Assembly: GCA_963662155.1 (NCBI GenBank)
Contig: OY759266.1
Span: forward strand, 61,340,911 to 61,404,910
Origin: Lamellibrachia columna
Lineage: Eukaryota; Annelida; Polychaeta; Sabellida; Siboglinidae
DNA: 64,000 bases
Reading direction: 5' to 3'
The notes beneath the pieces are model-generated. The model was not told the DNA's origin and did no database searches. It saw only the letters and a program-made list of their open reading frames with translations. The first letter of the stretch is position 1. Every line of letters begins with the position of its first letter. The translations under genes were made by a program, and so were the position numbers. Below are positions 1-11,204 of the stretch, in pieces.

Positions 1-1640
1 CACACTTACACTTACTTAGGTTACTGTATCATGAGAGTGTGTGCACACTTACTTAGGTTACTGTATCATGAGAGTGTGTGCACACTTCCACTTACTTAGG
101 TTACTGTATCATGAGAGTGTGTGCACACTTCCACTTACTTAGGTTACTGTATCATGAGAGTGTGTGCACACTTACACTTACTTATTTTACTATATCATGA
201 GAGTGTGTGCACACTTCCACTTACTTAGGTTACTGTATCATGAGAGTGTGTGCACACTTCCACTTACTTAGGGTTACTGTATCATGAGAGTGTGTGCACA
301 CTTACACTTACTTAGTGTACTATATCATGAGAGTGTGTGCACACTTCCACTTACTTAGGTTACTGTATCATGAGAGTGTGTGCACACTTCCACTTACTTA
401 GTTTATTATATCATGAGAGTGTGTGCACACTTCCACTAACTTAGGTTACTGTATCATGAGAGTGTGTGCACACTTACACTTACTTAGGTTACTGTATCAT
501 GAGAGTATGTGCACACTTCCACTTACTTAGGTTACTGTATCATGAGAGTATGTGCACACTTCCACTTACTTAGGGTTACTGTATCATGAGAGTGTGTGCA
601 CACTTACACTTACTTAGTGTACTATATCATGAGAGTGTGTGCACACTTCCACTTACTTAGGTTACTGTATCATGAGAGTGTGTGCACACTTCCACTTACT
701 TAGTTTATTATATCATGAGAGTGTGTGCACACTTCCACTAACTTAGGTTACTGTATCATGAGAGTGTGTGCACACTTACACTTACTTAGATTACTGTATC
801 ATGAGAGTATGTGCACACTTCCACTTACTTAGGTTACTGTATCATGAGAGTATGTGCACACTTCCACTTACTTAGGGTTACTGTATCATGAGAGTGTGTG
901 CACACTTACACTTACTTAGGTTACTGTATCATGAGAGTGTGTGCACACTTACACTTACTTGGGTTGCTGTATCATGAGAGTGTGTGCACACTTCCACTAA
1001 CTTAGGGTTACTGTATCATGAGAGTGTGCACACTTCCACTTACTTAGGGTTACTGTATCATGAGAGTGTGTGCACACTTACACTTACTTGGGTTGCTGTA
1101 TCATGAGAGTGTGTGCACATTTCCACTTACTTAGGTTACTGTATCATGAGAGTGTGTGCACACTTACACTTACTTAGTTTACTATATCATGAGAGTGTGT
1201 GCACACTTACACTTACTTAGGTTACTGTATCATGAGAGTGTGTGCACACTTACACTTACTTGGGTTGCTGTATCATGAGTGTGTGCACACTTCCACTAAC
1301 TTAGGGTTACTGTATCATGAGGGTGTGCACACTTCCACTTACTTAGGGTTACTGTATCATGAGAGTGTGTGCACACTTACACTTACTTGGGTTGCTGTAT
1401 CATGAGAGTGTGTGCACACTTCCACTAACTTAGGTTACTGTATCATGAGAGTGTGTGCACACTTACACTTACTTGGGTTGCTGTATCATGAGAGTGTGTG
1501 CACACTTCCACTAACTTAGGTTACTGTATCATGAGAGTGTGTGCACACTTACACTTACTTAGGTTACTGTATCATGAGAGTGTGTGCACACTTACACTTA
1601 CTTAGGTTACTGTATCATGTGCATTTACATTGTTGTATTC
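1..1640. repeat. 43-bp minisatellite array, cut by the window edge
   Basis: About 38 head-to-tail copies of a roughly 43-bp unit whose core reads TTAGGTTACTGTATCATGAG followed by GAGTGTGTGCACAC. Copies differ at a few fixed sites (TTCCACTTAC or TTACACTTAC; GGTTACTG, GTGTACTA or GGTTGCTG). Some variant blocks recur in the same order, for example near 250-470 and 550-770, so the array grew partly by multi-unit duplication. The left end is outside the window. Short open frames here are by-products of the repeat. Confidence 0.95.
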
Positions 1641-1649
1641 CTGCCCCAG

Positions 1650-1915
1650 GGACAGTCTACATAGACGGGGTAGAAAAGCTGACCAAGTTACCCCCACTGA
1701 CTAGAGGCACGATGTTGACCTTTGACACGGAGACACTTCAACCAGGAAAGATCAGGGTGTCGATCGACGTGGCCGGAAAGATCGTCACCTTTGATTGGGT
1801 AATTGACGATGGATTGTCCAGTGTCAATCAATTGCAGCAGGCAGATAATAATGATATTAAATTATTCTTTGTGATGGCTTTTAGTTATCATGGCTGGAAA
1901 GTTGGAGTCGAGTGA
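1650..1915 (+). CDS. Candidate host exon of an unknown protein, possibly terminal
   Basis: A pyrimidine-rich tract ending CCCCAG at 1649 makes a good 3' splice site, and the following frame is unique, non-repetitive and protein-like. It begins GTVYIDGVEKL, then KLPPLTRGTMLTFDTE, then KIRVSIDVAGKIVTFDW. Alternating hydrophobic and polar residues suggest a beta-sandwich edge. The intron would be phase 1. The frame runs to TGA at 1913-1915, but a plausible donor (TGG|GTAATT) at 1798/1799 could end the exon after VTFDW; the residues beyond it look less constrained. Upstream exons lie to the left of the window beyond the 43-bp array. I do not recognise the family. That it is a real exon is inferred from the splice site and composition. 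Confidence 0.5.
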
Positions 1916-2893
1916 AATTATTTAACTACCGTTTTTTTTAAAGTTTAGAGGTCATTAAAATGTGAAATAACACTTCCAATATGTTTTCCCTCATTGTTAT
2001 AATGCTCTTCGCGAGCTGCACCTTGAAAAATACACTGACCCCTGTAGGGAAGAAAAATGTCAGTGGTTTGCAATGTGCATATAAACTTTCAAGAAGGGTG
2101 TGTTGTTAGTGATGTTAGACTGTCAACTTAGACAACAGTTAGCCATGCTGATATCCACTCGACATTCACAAACATGTTTAACAGGATTCTCAGAACAAGG
2201 CAGCCCTGCATTATCTGGATGGATATATCACTGTAATAAGACTACTTGATTAGTCTAGAGCATTTTACAGCAATATATCAACCCAGATAACACATGGCTG
2301 CTTCATTCATAGAATCCATCTGACGTTTGAATAATTTTGTGTTCGCATTGGCGTAAACAAAAAGTGAAAGAAACAAGAAGTGAAAGAAACAAGAAGTGAA
2401 AGAAGTGAAAGACGTGAAGTGTAAGTGAAAAAGTATGCTCAAGTTGTTAATTTGCCGTTATATATCATCATGTGTTGTACTTGATGTTATATGGCTGGTG
2501 ACACTCGAGTGACATCTACAAACAGTTATTCCCTAATTAATTAAACATGCACACTGACTTCAAGCACGTACTTCAGGCACAAACTACATCTGTTGATGTT
2601 TTGTGTTTTAAAACATTATAAACGCTATGCAGTGATATGCTAGACACCTCCCATGAATTGATCTGGCAATGTTGTTTTGAGATATCTTTGAAAGGCTTTG
2701 TTTGTGTTTTATCATATGTTGTTAAGGTGACAGTGTTTACAAGAGATTCCACAATGCTACAAGATGCAAACTATTGCAGAACACCTGCTGATTTTCTTGT
2801 TTTCTCATTGTTTGTCAAGAGATTGAGTGTTATTGCAATAAATGAGGTCTTTGAATTTTTGGAAGTCAATTCACTGTGCTTATACTAATATAT
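1916..2893. other. Non-coding stretch, no gene seen
   Basis: AT-rich, with no coding or RNA signature. It holds about 2.5 copies of a 16-bp purine-rich unit (AAGTGAAAGAAACAAG) near 2362-2410. The 83-codon frame at 2637-2888 matches nothing recognisable and has biased composition, so it is not called. Confidence 0.6.
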
Positions 2894-2900
2894 ATTTACC

Positions 2901-3030
2901 AGAATCTGGGTGCATATATAATTAGCTAATTGTCAATTACAAATTATATATGCATCCAGAATCTGGGTGCACACATGATTAGCTAATTGTCAATTACAAA
3001 TTATGTATGCATCCAGAATCTGGGTGCATA
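2901..3030. repeat. Two-and-a-bit copies of a hairpin-forming unit of about 60 bp
   Basis: The unit opens with the near-palindrome CCAGAATCTGG and contains a longer inverted repeat. In copy 1, TGCATATATAATT (2911-2923) is the exact reverse complement of AATTATATATGCA (2942-2954). Copy 2 has the same layout with two arm mismatches. A third partial copy ends near 3030. It resembles a small foldback or MITE-like unit duplicated in tandem. Confidence 0.75.
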
Positions 3031-3215
3031 ATTAGGATGTCATCCAAGCATTTGGTTAATTCATAAAATAAGAGTGAACTTTTATCAGTTTATACGATGC
3101 AATTCAAATTAACTTTAAATTTTTATTATATTGACACAACTGTCAGACTAAAAAGTTAAATCAGGCAAAAAAAATTTCAGGTAGAATTTCAATAATCACG
3201 TTGATTGGCTGCTGG

Positions 3216-5473
3216 AGCTTCACGGGAACGTCTACACAACATGGAGTGGTGACACTAGGTAGCAACAAGATCACACTTCACGGGAACGTCTACACAACAT
3301 GGAGTGGTGACACTAGGTAGCAACAAGACCACACTTCACGGGAACGTCTACACAACATGGAGTGGTGACACTAGGTAGCAACAAGACCACACTTCACGGG
3401 AACGTCTACACAACATGGAGTGGTGACACTAGGTAGCAACAAGACCACACTTCACGGGAACGTCTACACAACATGGAGTGGTGACACTAGGTAGCAACAA
3501 GATCACACTTCACGGGAACGTCTACACAACATGGAGTGGTGACACTAGGTAGCAACAAGATCACACTTCACGGGAACGTCTACACAACATGGAGTGGTGA
3601 CACTAGGTAGCAACAAGATCACACTTCACGGGAACGTCTACACAACATGGAGTGGTGACACTAGGTAGCAACAAGATCACACTTCACGGGAACGTCTACA
3701 CAACATGGAGTGGTGACACTAGGTAGCAACAAGACCACACTTCACGGGAACGTCTACACAACATGGAGTGGTGACACTAGGTAGCAACAAGACCACACTT
3801 CACGGGAACGTCTACACAACATGGAGTGGTGACACTAGGTAGCAACAAGACCACACTTCACTGGAACGTCTACACAACATGGAGTGGTGACACTAGGTAG
3901 CAACAAGATCACACTTCACGGGAACGTCTACACAACATGGAGTGGTGACACTAGGTAGCAACAAGACCACACTTCACGGGAACGTCTACACAACATGGAG
4001 TGGTGACACTAGGTAGCAACAAGACCACACTTCACGGGAACGTCTACACAACATGTAGTGGTGACACTAGGTAGCAACAAGACCACACTTCACGGGAACG
4101 TCTACACAACATGTAGTGGTGACACTAGGTAGCAACAAGACCACACTTCACGGGAACGTCTACACAACATGGAGTGGTGACACTAGGTAGCAACAAGACC
4201 ACACTTCACGGGAACGTCTACACAACATGGAGTGGTGACACTAGGTAGCAACAAGACCACACTTCACGGGAACGTCTACACAACATGGAGTGGTGACACT
4301 AGGTAGCAACAAGATCACACTTCACGGGAACGTCTACACAACATGGAGTGGTGACACTAGGTAGCAACAAGACCACACTTCACGGGAACGTCTACACAAC
4401 ATGGAGTAGTGACACTAGGTAGCAACAAGACCACACTTCACGGGAACGTCTACACAACATGGAGTGGTGACACTAGGTAGCAACAAGATCACACTTCACG
4501 GGAACGTCTACACAACATGGAGTGGTGACACTAGGTAGCAACAAGATCACACTTCACGGGAACGTCTACACAACATGGAGTGGTGACACTAGGTAGCAAC
4601 AAGACCACACTTCACGGGAACGTCTACACAACATGGAGTGGTGACACTAGGTAGCAACAAGACCACACTTCACGGGAACGTCTACACAACATGGAGTGGT
4701 GACACTAGGTAGCAACAAGACCACACTTCACGGGAACGTCTACACAACATGGAGTGGTGACACTAGGTAGCAACAAGATCACACTTCACGGGAACGTCTA
4801 CACAACATGGAGTGGTGACACTAGGTAGCAACAAGACCACACTTCACGGGAACGTCTACACAACATGGAGTGGTGACACTAGGTAGCAACAAGACCACAC
4901 TTCACTGGAACGTCTACACAACATGTAGTGGTGACACTAGGTAGCAACAAGATCACACTTCACGGGAACGTCTACACAACATGGAGTGGTGACACTAGGT
5001 AGCAACAAGACACTTCACGGGAACGTCTACACAACATGGAGTGGTGACACTAGGTAACAACAAGACCACACTTCACTGGAACGTCTACACAACATGGAGT
5101 GGTGACACTAGGTAGCAACAAGACCACACTTCACGGGAACGTCTACACAACATGGAGTGGTGACACTAGGTAGCAACAAGACCACACTTCACGGGAACGT
5201 CTACACAACATGGAGTGGTGACACTAGGTAGCAACAAGACCACACTTCACGGGAACGTCTACACAACATGTAGTGGTGACACTAGGTAACAACAAGACCA
5301 CACTTCATGGGAACGTCTACACAACATGGAGTGGTGACACTAGGTAGCAACAAGACCACACTTCACGGGAACGTCTACACAACATGGAGTGGTGACACTA
5401 GGTAGCAACAAGACCACACTTCACGGGAACGTCTACACAACATGGAGTGGTGACACTAGGTAGCAACAAGACC
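3216..5473. repeat. 58-bp satellite array
   Basis: About 39 nearly identical copies of a 58-bp unit (core CACTTCACGGGAACGTCTAC, then ATGGAGTGGTGACACTAGG). Variation is mostly single sites: GATCACAC or GACCACAC, ATGGAGT or ATGTAGT, and one 2-bp deletion near 5010. The high homogeneity suggests recent amplification or ongoing homogenisation. No long open frame is expected because 58 is not a multiple of 3. Confidence 0.97.
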
Positions 5474-5570
5474 AGCCTCTGAGGCCAGACTCTCTTCTCA
5501 GCGAGTTCAGAAGATGAGTGAGAGACAGATAAGTGAGACTAGAACAATGAGGAACCCACACTTCCCGACA

Positions 5571-6048
5571 GGTGGCACCACTCAACATATATGAAATGGT
5601 TAGTGGCGCCACTCAACATATATGAAATGGTTAGTGGCGCCACTCAACATATATGAAATGGTTAGTGGCGCCACTCAACATATATGAAATGGTTAGTGGC
5701 GCCACTCAACATATATGAAATGGTTAGTGGCGCCACTCAACATATATGAAATGGTTAGTGGCACCACTCAACATATATGAAATGGTTAGTGGCGCCACTC
5801 AACATATATGAAATGGTTAGTGGCACCACTCAACATATATGAAATGGTTAGTGGCGCCACCCAACATATATGAAATGGTTAGTGGCACCACTCAACATAT
5901 ATGAAATGGTTAGTGGCGCCACTCAACATATATGAAATGGTTAGTGGCACCACTCAACATATATGAAATGGTTAGTGGCACCACTCAACATATATGAAAT
6001 GGTTAGTGGCGCCACTCAACATATATGAAATGGTTAGTGGCGCCACTG
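5571..6048. repeat. 31-bp satellite array
   Basis: About 15 copies of a 31-bp unit (GTGGCGCCACTCAACATATA then TGAAATGGTTA). Each copy has the self-complementary GTGGCGCCAC or the variant GTGGCACCAC, so it could form regularly spaced short hairpins. A 97-bp unique spacer (5474-5570) separates it from the 58-bp array. Confidence 0.96.
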
Positions 6049-7460
6049 CTGTAAATTTTCTGAGGAACCGTGCAACTGTGCGCCGATAGTTGGCAGCACT
6101 TTAAACACGTTGCAGTAAAACCACATTTTAGCTAAATTTAGACAATATTCAATATTATACCCAAAAGGAGTAACACCACTTCAGTAAACTTGGCCAAAAT
6201 TTTACCACAACCCGTAATGGCATTTCAGTAAAACTTGGCCAAAATGTTAATTTATTATTTATATCTATATACAAAGAAAAAACTCTTCAAGGCAAAAAAT
6301 TAAGTTTTGTTGTCTTGAAAGCACCACCCTAACCACATGTTCTTGTAAAATGCCTTATTATGGTAACATTGTTATCAAAACCAAAATTTTACCCACAAGA
6401 AGTAATGTCATTTCAATAAAAGTTGGTTAAAATGTTCATTTATACAAACAGAAAAAAATCATGAAGTGCTGCACAGAAATTGATGCTTGCTTGAAATCAC
6501 ACTCCAAAGTTATCCTGCTTATCCGCGAGAGGCGCCACATGTATATCGTTTAATTTATAATGGTTTCGGTTCTCATTAACGTTCTTTTACCAATAAATGT
6601 ATCATTTGTATTTACTATTGGCATTATGGATGTAGTTTCAATCAACAATATAACTTTTGTGTTGACATAATCGTTGTCATAACAACGATGCGCAGACTTC
6701 AGTCGATAGATCTGGTAAGGATCAAAATAGTGGATATCCAAAATAATAAACACTGCAGGTTAATGCCAATCATGAGCATGACTTCAAATGATGATTTCAA
6801 AAGTTGCACAAACGAGCTAGCATGTTGTAGTGGTAGGTTTGGTTTTTTCCTTGAAATTAAATTGAAATGAGACTAGCAAAAAAATCTAATTGAGGATGCA
6901 CCTTTAACATCAATTTTTTAAAGTCGCATGGATCATATGCTGTCTCTTTCCTGTGTCATATTGAAAGTTGTACCAGCCACAGGTAATGCACTTGCTCCAG
7001 ACAATATCGTTATTTTGTTTTCTACAAACGCTACACATTAGGCGCGAAAATGATTTGTTGATAGATATTTCTTGTATGCATAATTCGAAGGTGAAAGCTG
7101 CCACTTCAACATACATGGCATTAACACGTGGCTGCAAAGGTGACAATAATTCGTCATGAATGCAAAAGCGGTCCTTTACATCACTGTCCTTTACATCAGA
7201 CTAATGGTGACGTAGAGGACATTGTGCTTTAAAATCGTTGATAAAGCTATAAAGAATGTTGCCAATTGAATGATAGGACTACTTGCATCATTTCTTTCTT
7301 TTGTGGAATGTTGAGTTTCATCTGACTATCTAGCATTTGCAGTGAATTTATGAGAACTTTAATCAATTGAGGGTTTTTGTGATGTAGAGGAATACAGTCA
7401 GTGTCTGAAATAAAAAATCAACTGGCCTAGATTTGTTTTTGAACTGGACCAGTTCTATTT
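6049..7460. other. Intergenic AT-rich stretch; possible Cys-rich relic
   Basis: No gene is clear. Degenerate copies of a segment with TTTTACCC, AAGTAATG, CATTTCAGTAAAA and TTGG.CAAAATGTT recur near 6150, 6200 and 6380. On the minus strand, 6910-7146 reads CSVCRKQNND then WSKCITCG, spaced like a zinc ribbon or transposase C-terminal Cys-rich domain. It is isolated, with no recognisable partner domain. Confidence 0.5.
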
Positions 7461-7520
7461 TGAACTGACCGAGGTAGATTTGAACTGACCGAGGTAGGTT
7501 TTAACTGACCGAGGTAGGTT
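7461..7520 (+). repeat. Three 20-bp tandem units just upstream of LINE C ORF1
   Basis: Three adjacent copies of TGAACTGACCGAGGTAGRTT end 24 bp before the ORF1 ATG at 7545. Tandem 5'-UTR subrepeats act as internal promoter modules in several non-LTR elements. That role here is inferred from position only. Confidence 0.75.
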
Positions 7521-7544
7521 TAATCAAACTAAAATAGTGAGGTT

Positions 7545-8525
7545 ATGGCAAGTAAAAAAAACCAAGGACAAAAAGTAAAAATGACTGTATGGATGACCGA
7601 TGATGATGACGAATGGATGTGCACAGGGTGTAAAAAAAATTTCAAAGGACCTAACCACAAATTGTTGGAATGCGCGTACTGTGATAAACATTACTGCATT
7701 GAATGTGTCTAAATAACGGATAAAGAATATAAAATCATGACGGATAAACCACAAATTCACTGGTTCTGTCCACCATGTGACACAAAAGTAATGAAAAACT
7801 TGAAAAATTAAAAAGGCTGCGAAGAAAGGTGTCAGAAATTCCTTAAGAAAGTGGAAGAGAGAATCATTGAACTAGAGAAAGAAATCAGAACCAAAGTGGA
7901 CGAAACAAGAGTCAGTGAAATGATCAAAGAAGCTAAGTTGGAAAAAAAACCAAGCAAAGTCAACAGCCCAAATGAAGTTAAGGAAGTCGTACAAATTCAG
8001 GTAAAAGAACAGAACATGGAATCAAAAGACTTCAACAACGTAATCATTTTCAACTTACCAGAATCTACATCACAACTAAAAACTACAAGACAACAACATG
8101 ACAAAGAACAAATTTTAGAAATGTGTACAGAAATAGACAATCACTTCACAGTCACTGATGTCACAGAAACGCGGAGGCTTGGGGAAGCCAAGGAAAATGC
8201 AACCGGTTCTAATCACATTAACACACATTGACAAAAAACGAACCCTTCTTCGAAGGTTCCATCACATCAGAGAAAATGACAGGTTCAAAATCATAAAAAT
8301 TGATCATGACAAAACTAAACAAGAAAGGGAGGAATCAAATAAGCTCTATGAATAAGCAAAGAGGCAGGAAGCTGCAGACAAGTCGGGGGGAATACCTGTA
8401 CAGAGTCAGGGGTCCACCATGGGAAAGAAAGATAAGAAAGATAAGGAAAAGCCAGTAAAGACTACACATCCCCCTAGAATGACGGATGGTAAAACAATGT
8501 TAATAAAAATAATCTTAATGACATA
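7545..8525 (+). pseudogene. LINE C ORF1: PHD-like finger, coiled coil, RNA-binding region
   Basis: Starts at ATG 7545. Residues 26-55 carry C-x2-C, C-x2-C and HYCIEC clusters, and a final C-x2-C (FCPPC) follows an in-frame TAA near 7710, giving the layout of a PHD-type zinc finger. After a frame break, 7851-8231 encodes a charged helix and the segment NVIIFNLPES, typical of the RRM-like part of LINE ORF1 proteins. The next frame continues with PVLITLTHIDKKRTLLR and a basic Lys-rich tail (GKKDKKDKEK). ORF1 proteins of this type bind element RNA as chaperones. At least one nonsense change and two frame breaks are visible. The domain assignment is from motif spacing. Confidence 0.8.
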
Positions 8526-8529
8526 GGCA

Positions 8530-10925
8530 ACATTATTCTGTGTTTTTATACCAATGCTGACCAACTAAGGAACAAGCAAAATAAATTTGAACAAAGAATT
8601 AAAGAACTGAAACCCCACATAATAGCAATTAATGAGGTAAAACCAAAAATCCCCAAATGCATTGTTCTAAAAAAATATAGAAAATAATAATATACGTCTT
8701 AAATTCCCTATACGCAAAAAAATATAAACCTGATCTCAACCTTCAAGGAATGCTTATTTATAGAAATTAAACTTAAAAATAAAACCAAACTTCTCTTTGG
8801 AGCGATGGGGGGTTAGAAGAAAATAACACAGAACTTCTAAATATGATTAGATCCACATCAGGACTTAAATATTCACACATTGTAATTACAGGAGATTTCA
8901 ATCTCCCAGATATTAACTGGAAACATTGGACGACCAAATCAATTAACCCCAGCAACCTAAATTTTAAATATGTAGAATGCCTTAGACACACATTCATGTT
9001 TCAACACATCTCAAATCCCACCAGAGGCCGAGACACAACCAACACAAACCAATTAGATCTGATCTTATCAAACGAAGAAGACAACATAGGGGAAATAGAG
9101 TACCTCAGCCCTCTAGGTAAAAGTGACCACTGTGTCATTATATTCAATATTTTGTGCAAAGTTATATAAATACACTAAAAAATGGAAGCTGTTTAATAAG
9201 GCAAATTATGAAGGAATGAGGAAAGAATTTTCAGATATAGATTGGGAAGAGAAATTTAAAGACTGTAAAGACAACGTTAATGACCAATGGGAAATCCTTA
9301 AAACAGAATAAAATTATTAGAAGATAAATACGTACCTCAAAAAGAAGTTTCAAATTACAGAAAGGGAAATTTCCCCCTGAATGCAAACACCAGAACACTA
9401 ATTAGACGTAAAAATAGACTATGGACAAGACACATTGAAACAAGGGATGGGACAAAATATTTAGAGTATTTTAAAAGCAGGAATAAAATCCGACCTTTAA
9501 CCAGAAAGCTCCAAAAGGAGTTTGAACGAAATTTAGCCACTCAAACCCAAAAAACCCTAAAGTCTTCTGGAACTATTATAAATCTAAAAATACAGTTAAA
9601 AAAGGAATTGGGGAACTGAATATAGACCACACAAATCCGAAATCCCAAACAACAACTGAAGATGAAGAAAAAGCAAATATTCTTGCCAACTACTTCTCCA
9701 GTGTATTCACTACTGAACAGACATCTATCCCAACTACACCCAAAGTAAACAATAAATTACCAATGGATGAGCTAAAAGTAACTGAAAACATAATATTACT
9801 AACATTAAAAGAACTTAATATAAGCAAATCGCCTGGCCCTGATGAAATAGGTGCCAGATTACTAATTGAGTTGTCTCCCATTACAAAAAACATCGATAAA
9901 AACATCAAGTATTCCTGATGAAAGGAAGGATGCCAAAATATCAGCAATATATAAAAAAGGAAACAAGAAATTAGCTTGCAACTACCGTCCAATAAGCCTA
10001 ACAAGCGTAGTTTGTAAATGCATGGAAAAAATTATTAGAAATCACATCATCAGTTACATGAAAGTCTGTTCTGTTCTGTTCAGTCAAAAACAATATGGTT
10101 TTATCTCTGGCAGATCAACAGTTCTCCAACAAATTAAAATACTAGATGAATGGACCTCAGAAATGGATAAGGGTAATTACACAGATGTTATTTATATGGA
10201 TTTTCAAAAGGCTTTTGATACCGTGCCACATAAGAGACTAATAAGTAAATTAAAAAGTTTTAACATTAGGAATGATTTAATTAATTGGATTGAGGCATTC
10301 ATCACAAATAGACGACAAAAGGTAGCAGTAAATGGAAAAGAATCAAACTGGCACAAAGTAACATCAGGGATACCACAGGGATCTGTCCTAGGACCTTTGT
10401 TGTTTGTTCTATGCGTAAACGACCTGCCAGATTTAACTAAATCCAATACATTTCTGTTCGCTGATAACATTAAGATATTTAGAGCCATAACAAATAAAAA
10501 TGATCAGGATATGCTATAACAAGATTTAAGTATCCTAGAACAATGGAGCGACAAATGGTTATTAAAATTCCACCCAGACAAATGTAAACACATGGAAATT
10601 GGTAAAAAATAATATAGGTTAAAATTAATATTTCATGATAAGTAATAATGTTAAACATTCACTAGCCACCACAGATAAGCAAACTGACTTAGGTGTAATT
10701 ATCGATTCAAAATTGTCATTTGATGATCACATAAACCAAGTGGTAAATAACGCAACCAAAATGACAAAAATAATCCGAACAACCTTCCAATTCCTAGACA
10801 TACACATTTTCTTGCCACTATATAAGACAATGGTTAGATCTCACCTAGAATATGCCGTAGCAGTATGGTATCCATATAAGATAAAACATAAAATAGCAAT
10901 AGAAAACGTCCAGAGAAGGGCCACA
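8530..10925 (+). pseudogene. LINE C ORF2, 5' part: endonuclease and reverse transcriptase
   Basis: The endonuclease begins near 8543 and shows HIIAINEVKP (catalytic Glu region), VITGDFNLPDINW, a TRGRDT..LDLILS segment and the terminal SDHCVI. The reverse transcriptase follows, with NYRPISLTSVVCKCMEKI, YMDFQKAFDTVPHKRL (palm block A) and GIPQGSVLGPLLF (block B). The YADD-type site reads FADN, so the second catalytic Asp is lost (10459-10470). The thumb region LGVIIDSKLSFDDHI and RSHLEYAVAVWYPY follow. Frame breaks are numerous (near 9170, 9310, 9600-9860, 10519, 10610). The frame stops within RRAT at about 10925, where LINE A is inserted. Confidence 0.88.
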
Positions 10926-11202
10926 AGGGATTTTACCTGTAATGGGCAGGAGGGGTCACAAATATTGAAATTGTCCGGGGATGGCAATTAACATGTTAGT
11001 CCAGAAGCTATGTAGGGAAGAGGAAGTTGGATTTGTGGATTTATGGGGAAGTTTTGTTGGGAGGGCTGATATGTACATGAAGGATGGGCTTCATTTAAGT
11101 GGAAAGGGGGTGGCAGTATTCGCGGACAAACTTTCAGCAGCAGTAGATAGTGACTTGGGTACAATGACAAATATTTTTGGAAGTAAACATTCTTTAAACT
11201 AG
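10926..11202 (+). pseudogene. LINE A ORF1 C-terminus: SGNH/GDSL esterase-like domain
   Basis: The readable frame 10981-11202 has VQKLCREEEVGFVDLW then DGLHLSGKGVAVFADKL. DGLHL followed by a small residue matches the last block of SGNH hydrolases, which holds the catalytic Asp and His. Esterase domains are known in ORF1 of CR1-group LINEs, where they are thought to aid membrane or lipid interaction. The N-terminal part with the nucleophilic Ser is absent (5' truncation). The frame ends TAG at 11200-11202, right before ORF2. Confidence 0.75.
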
Positions 11203-11204
11203 AA

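Noticed and set aside
2637..2888. 83-codon plus frame
   Set aside because: No recognisable domain and AT-rich; no splice or promoter evidence.
1..6050. CRISPR-like regular arrays
   Set aside because: Units are contiguous with no unique spacers, and the genome is eukaryotic; these are satellites.
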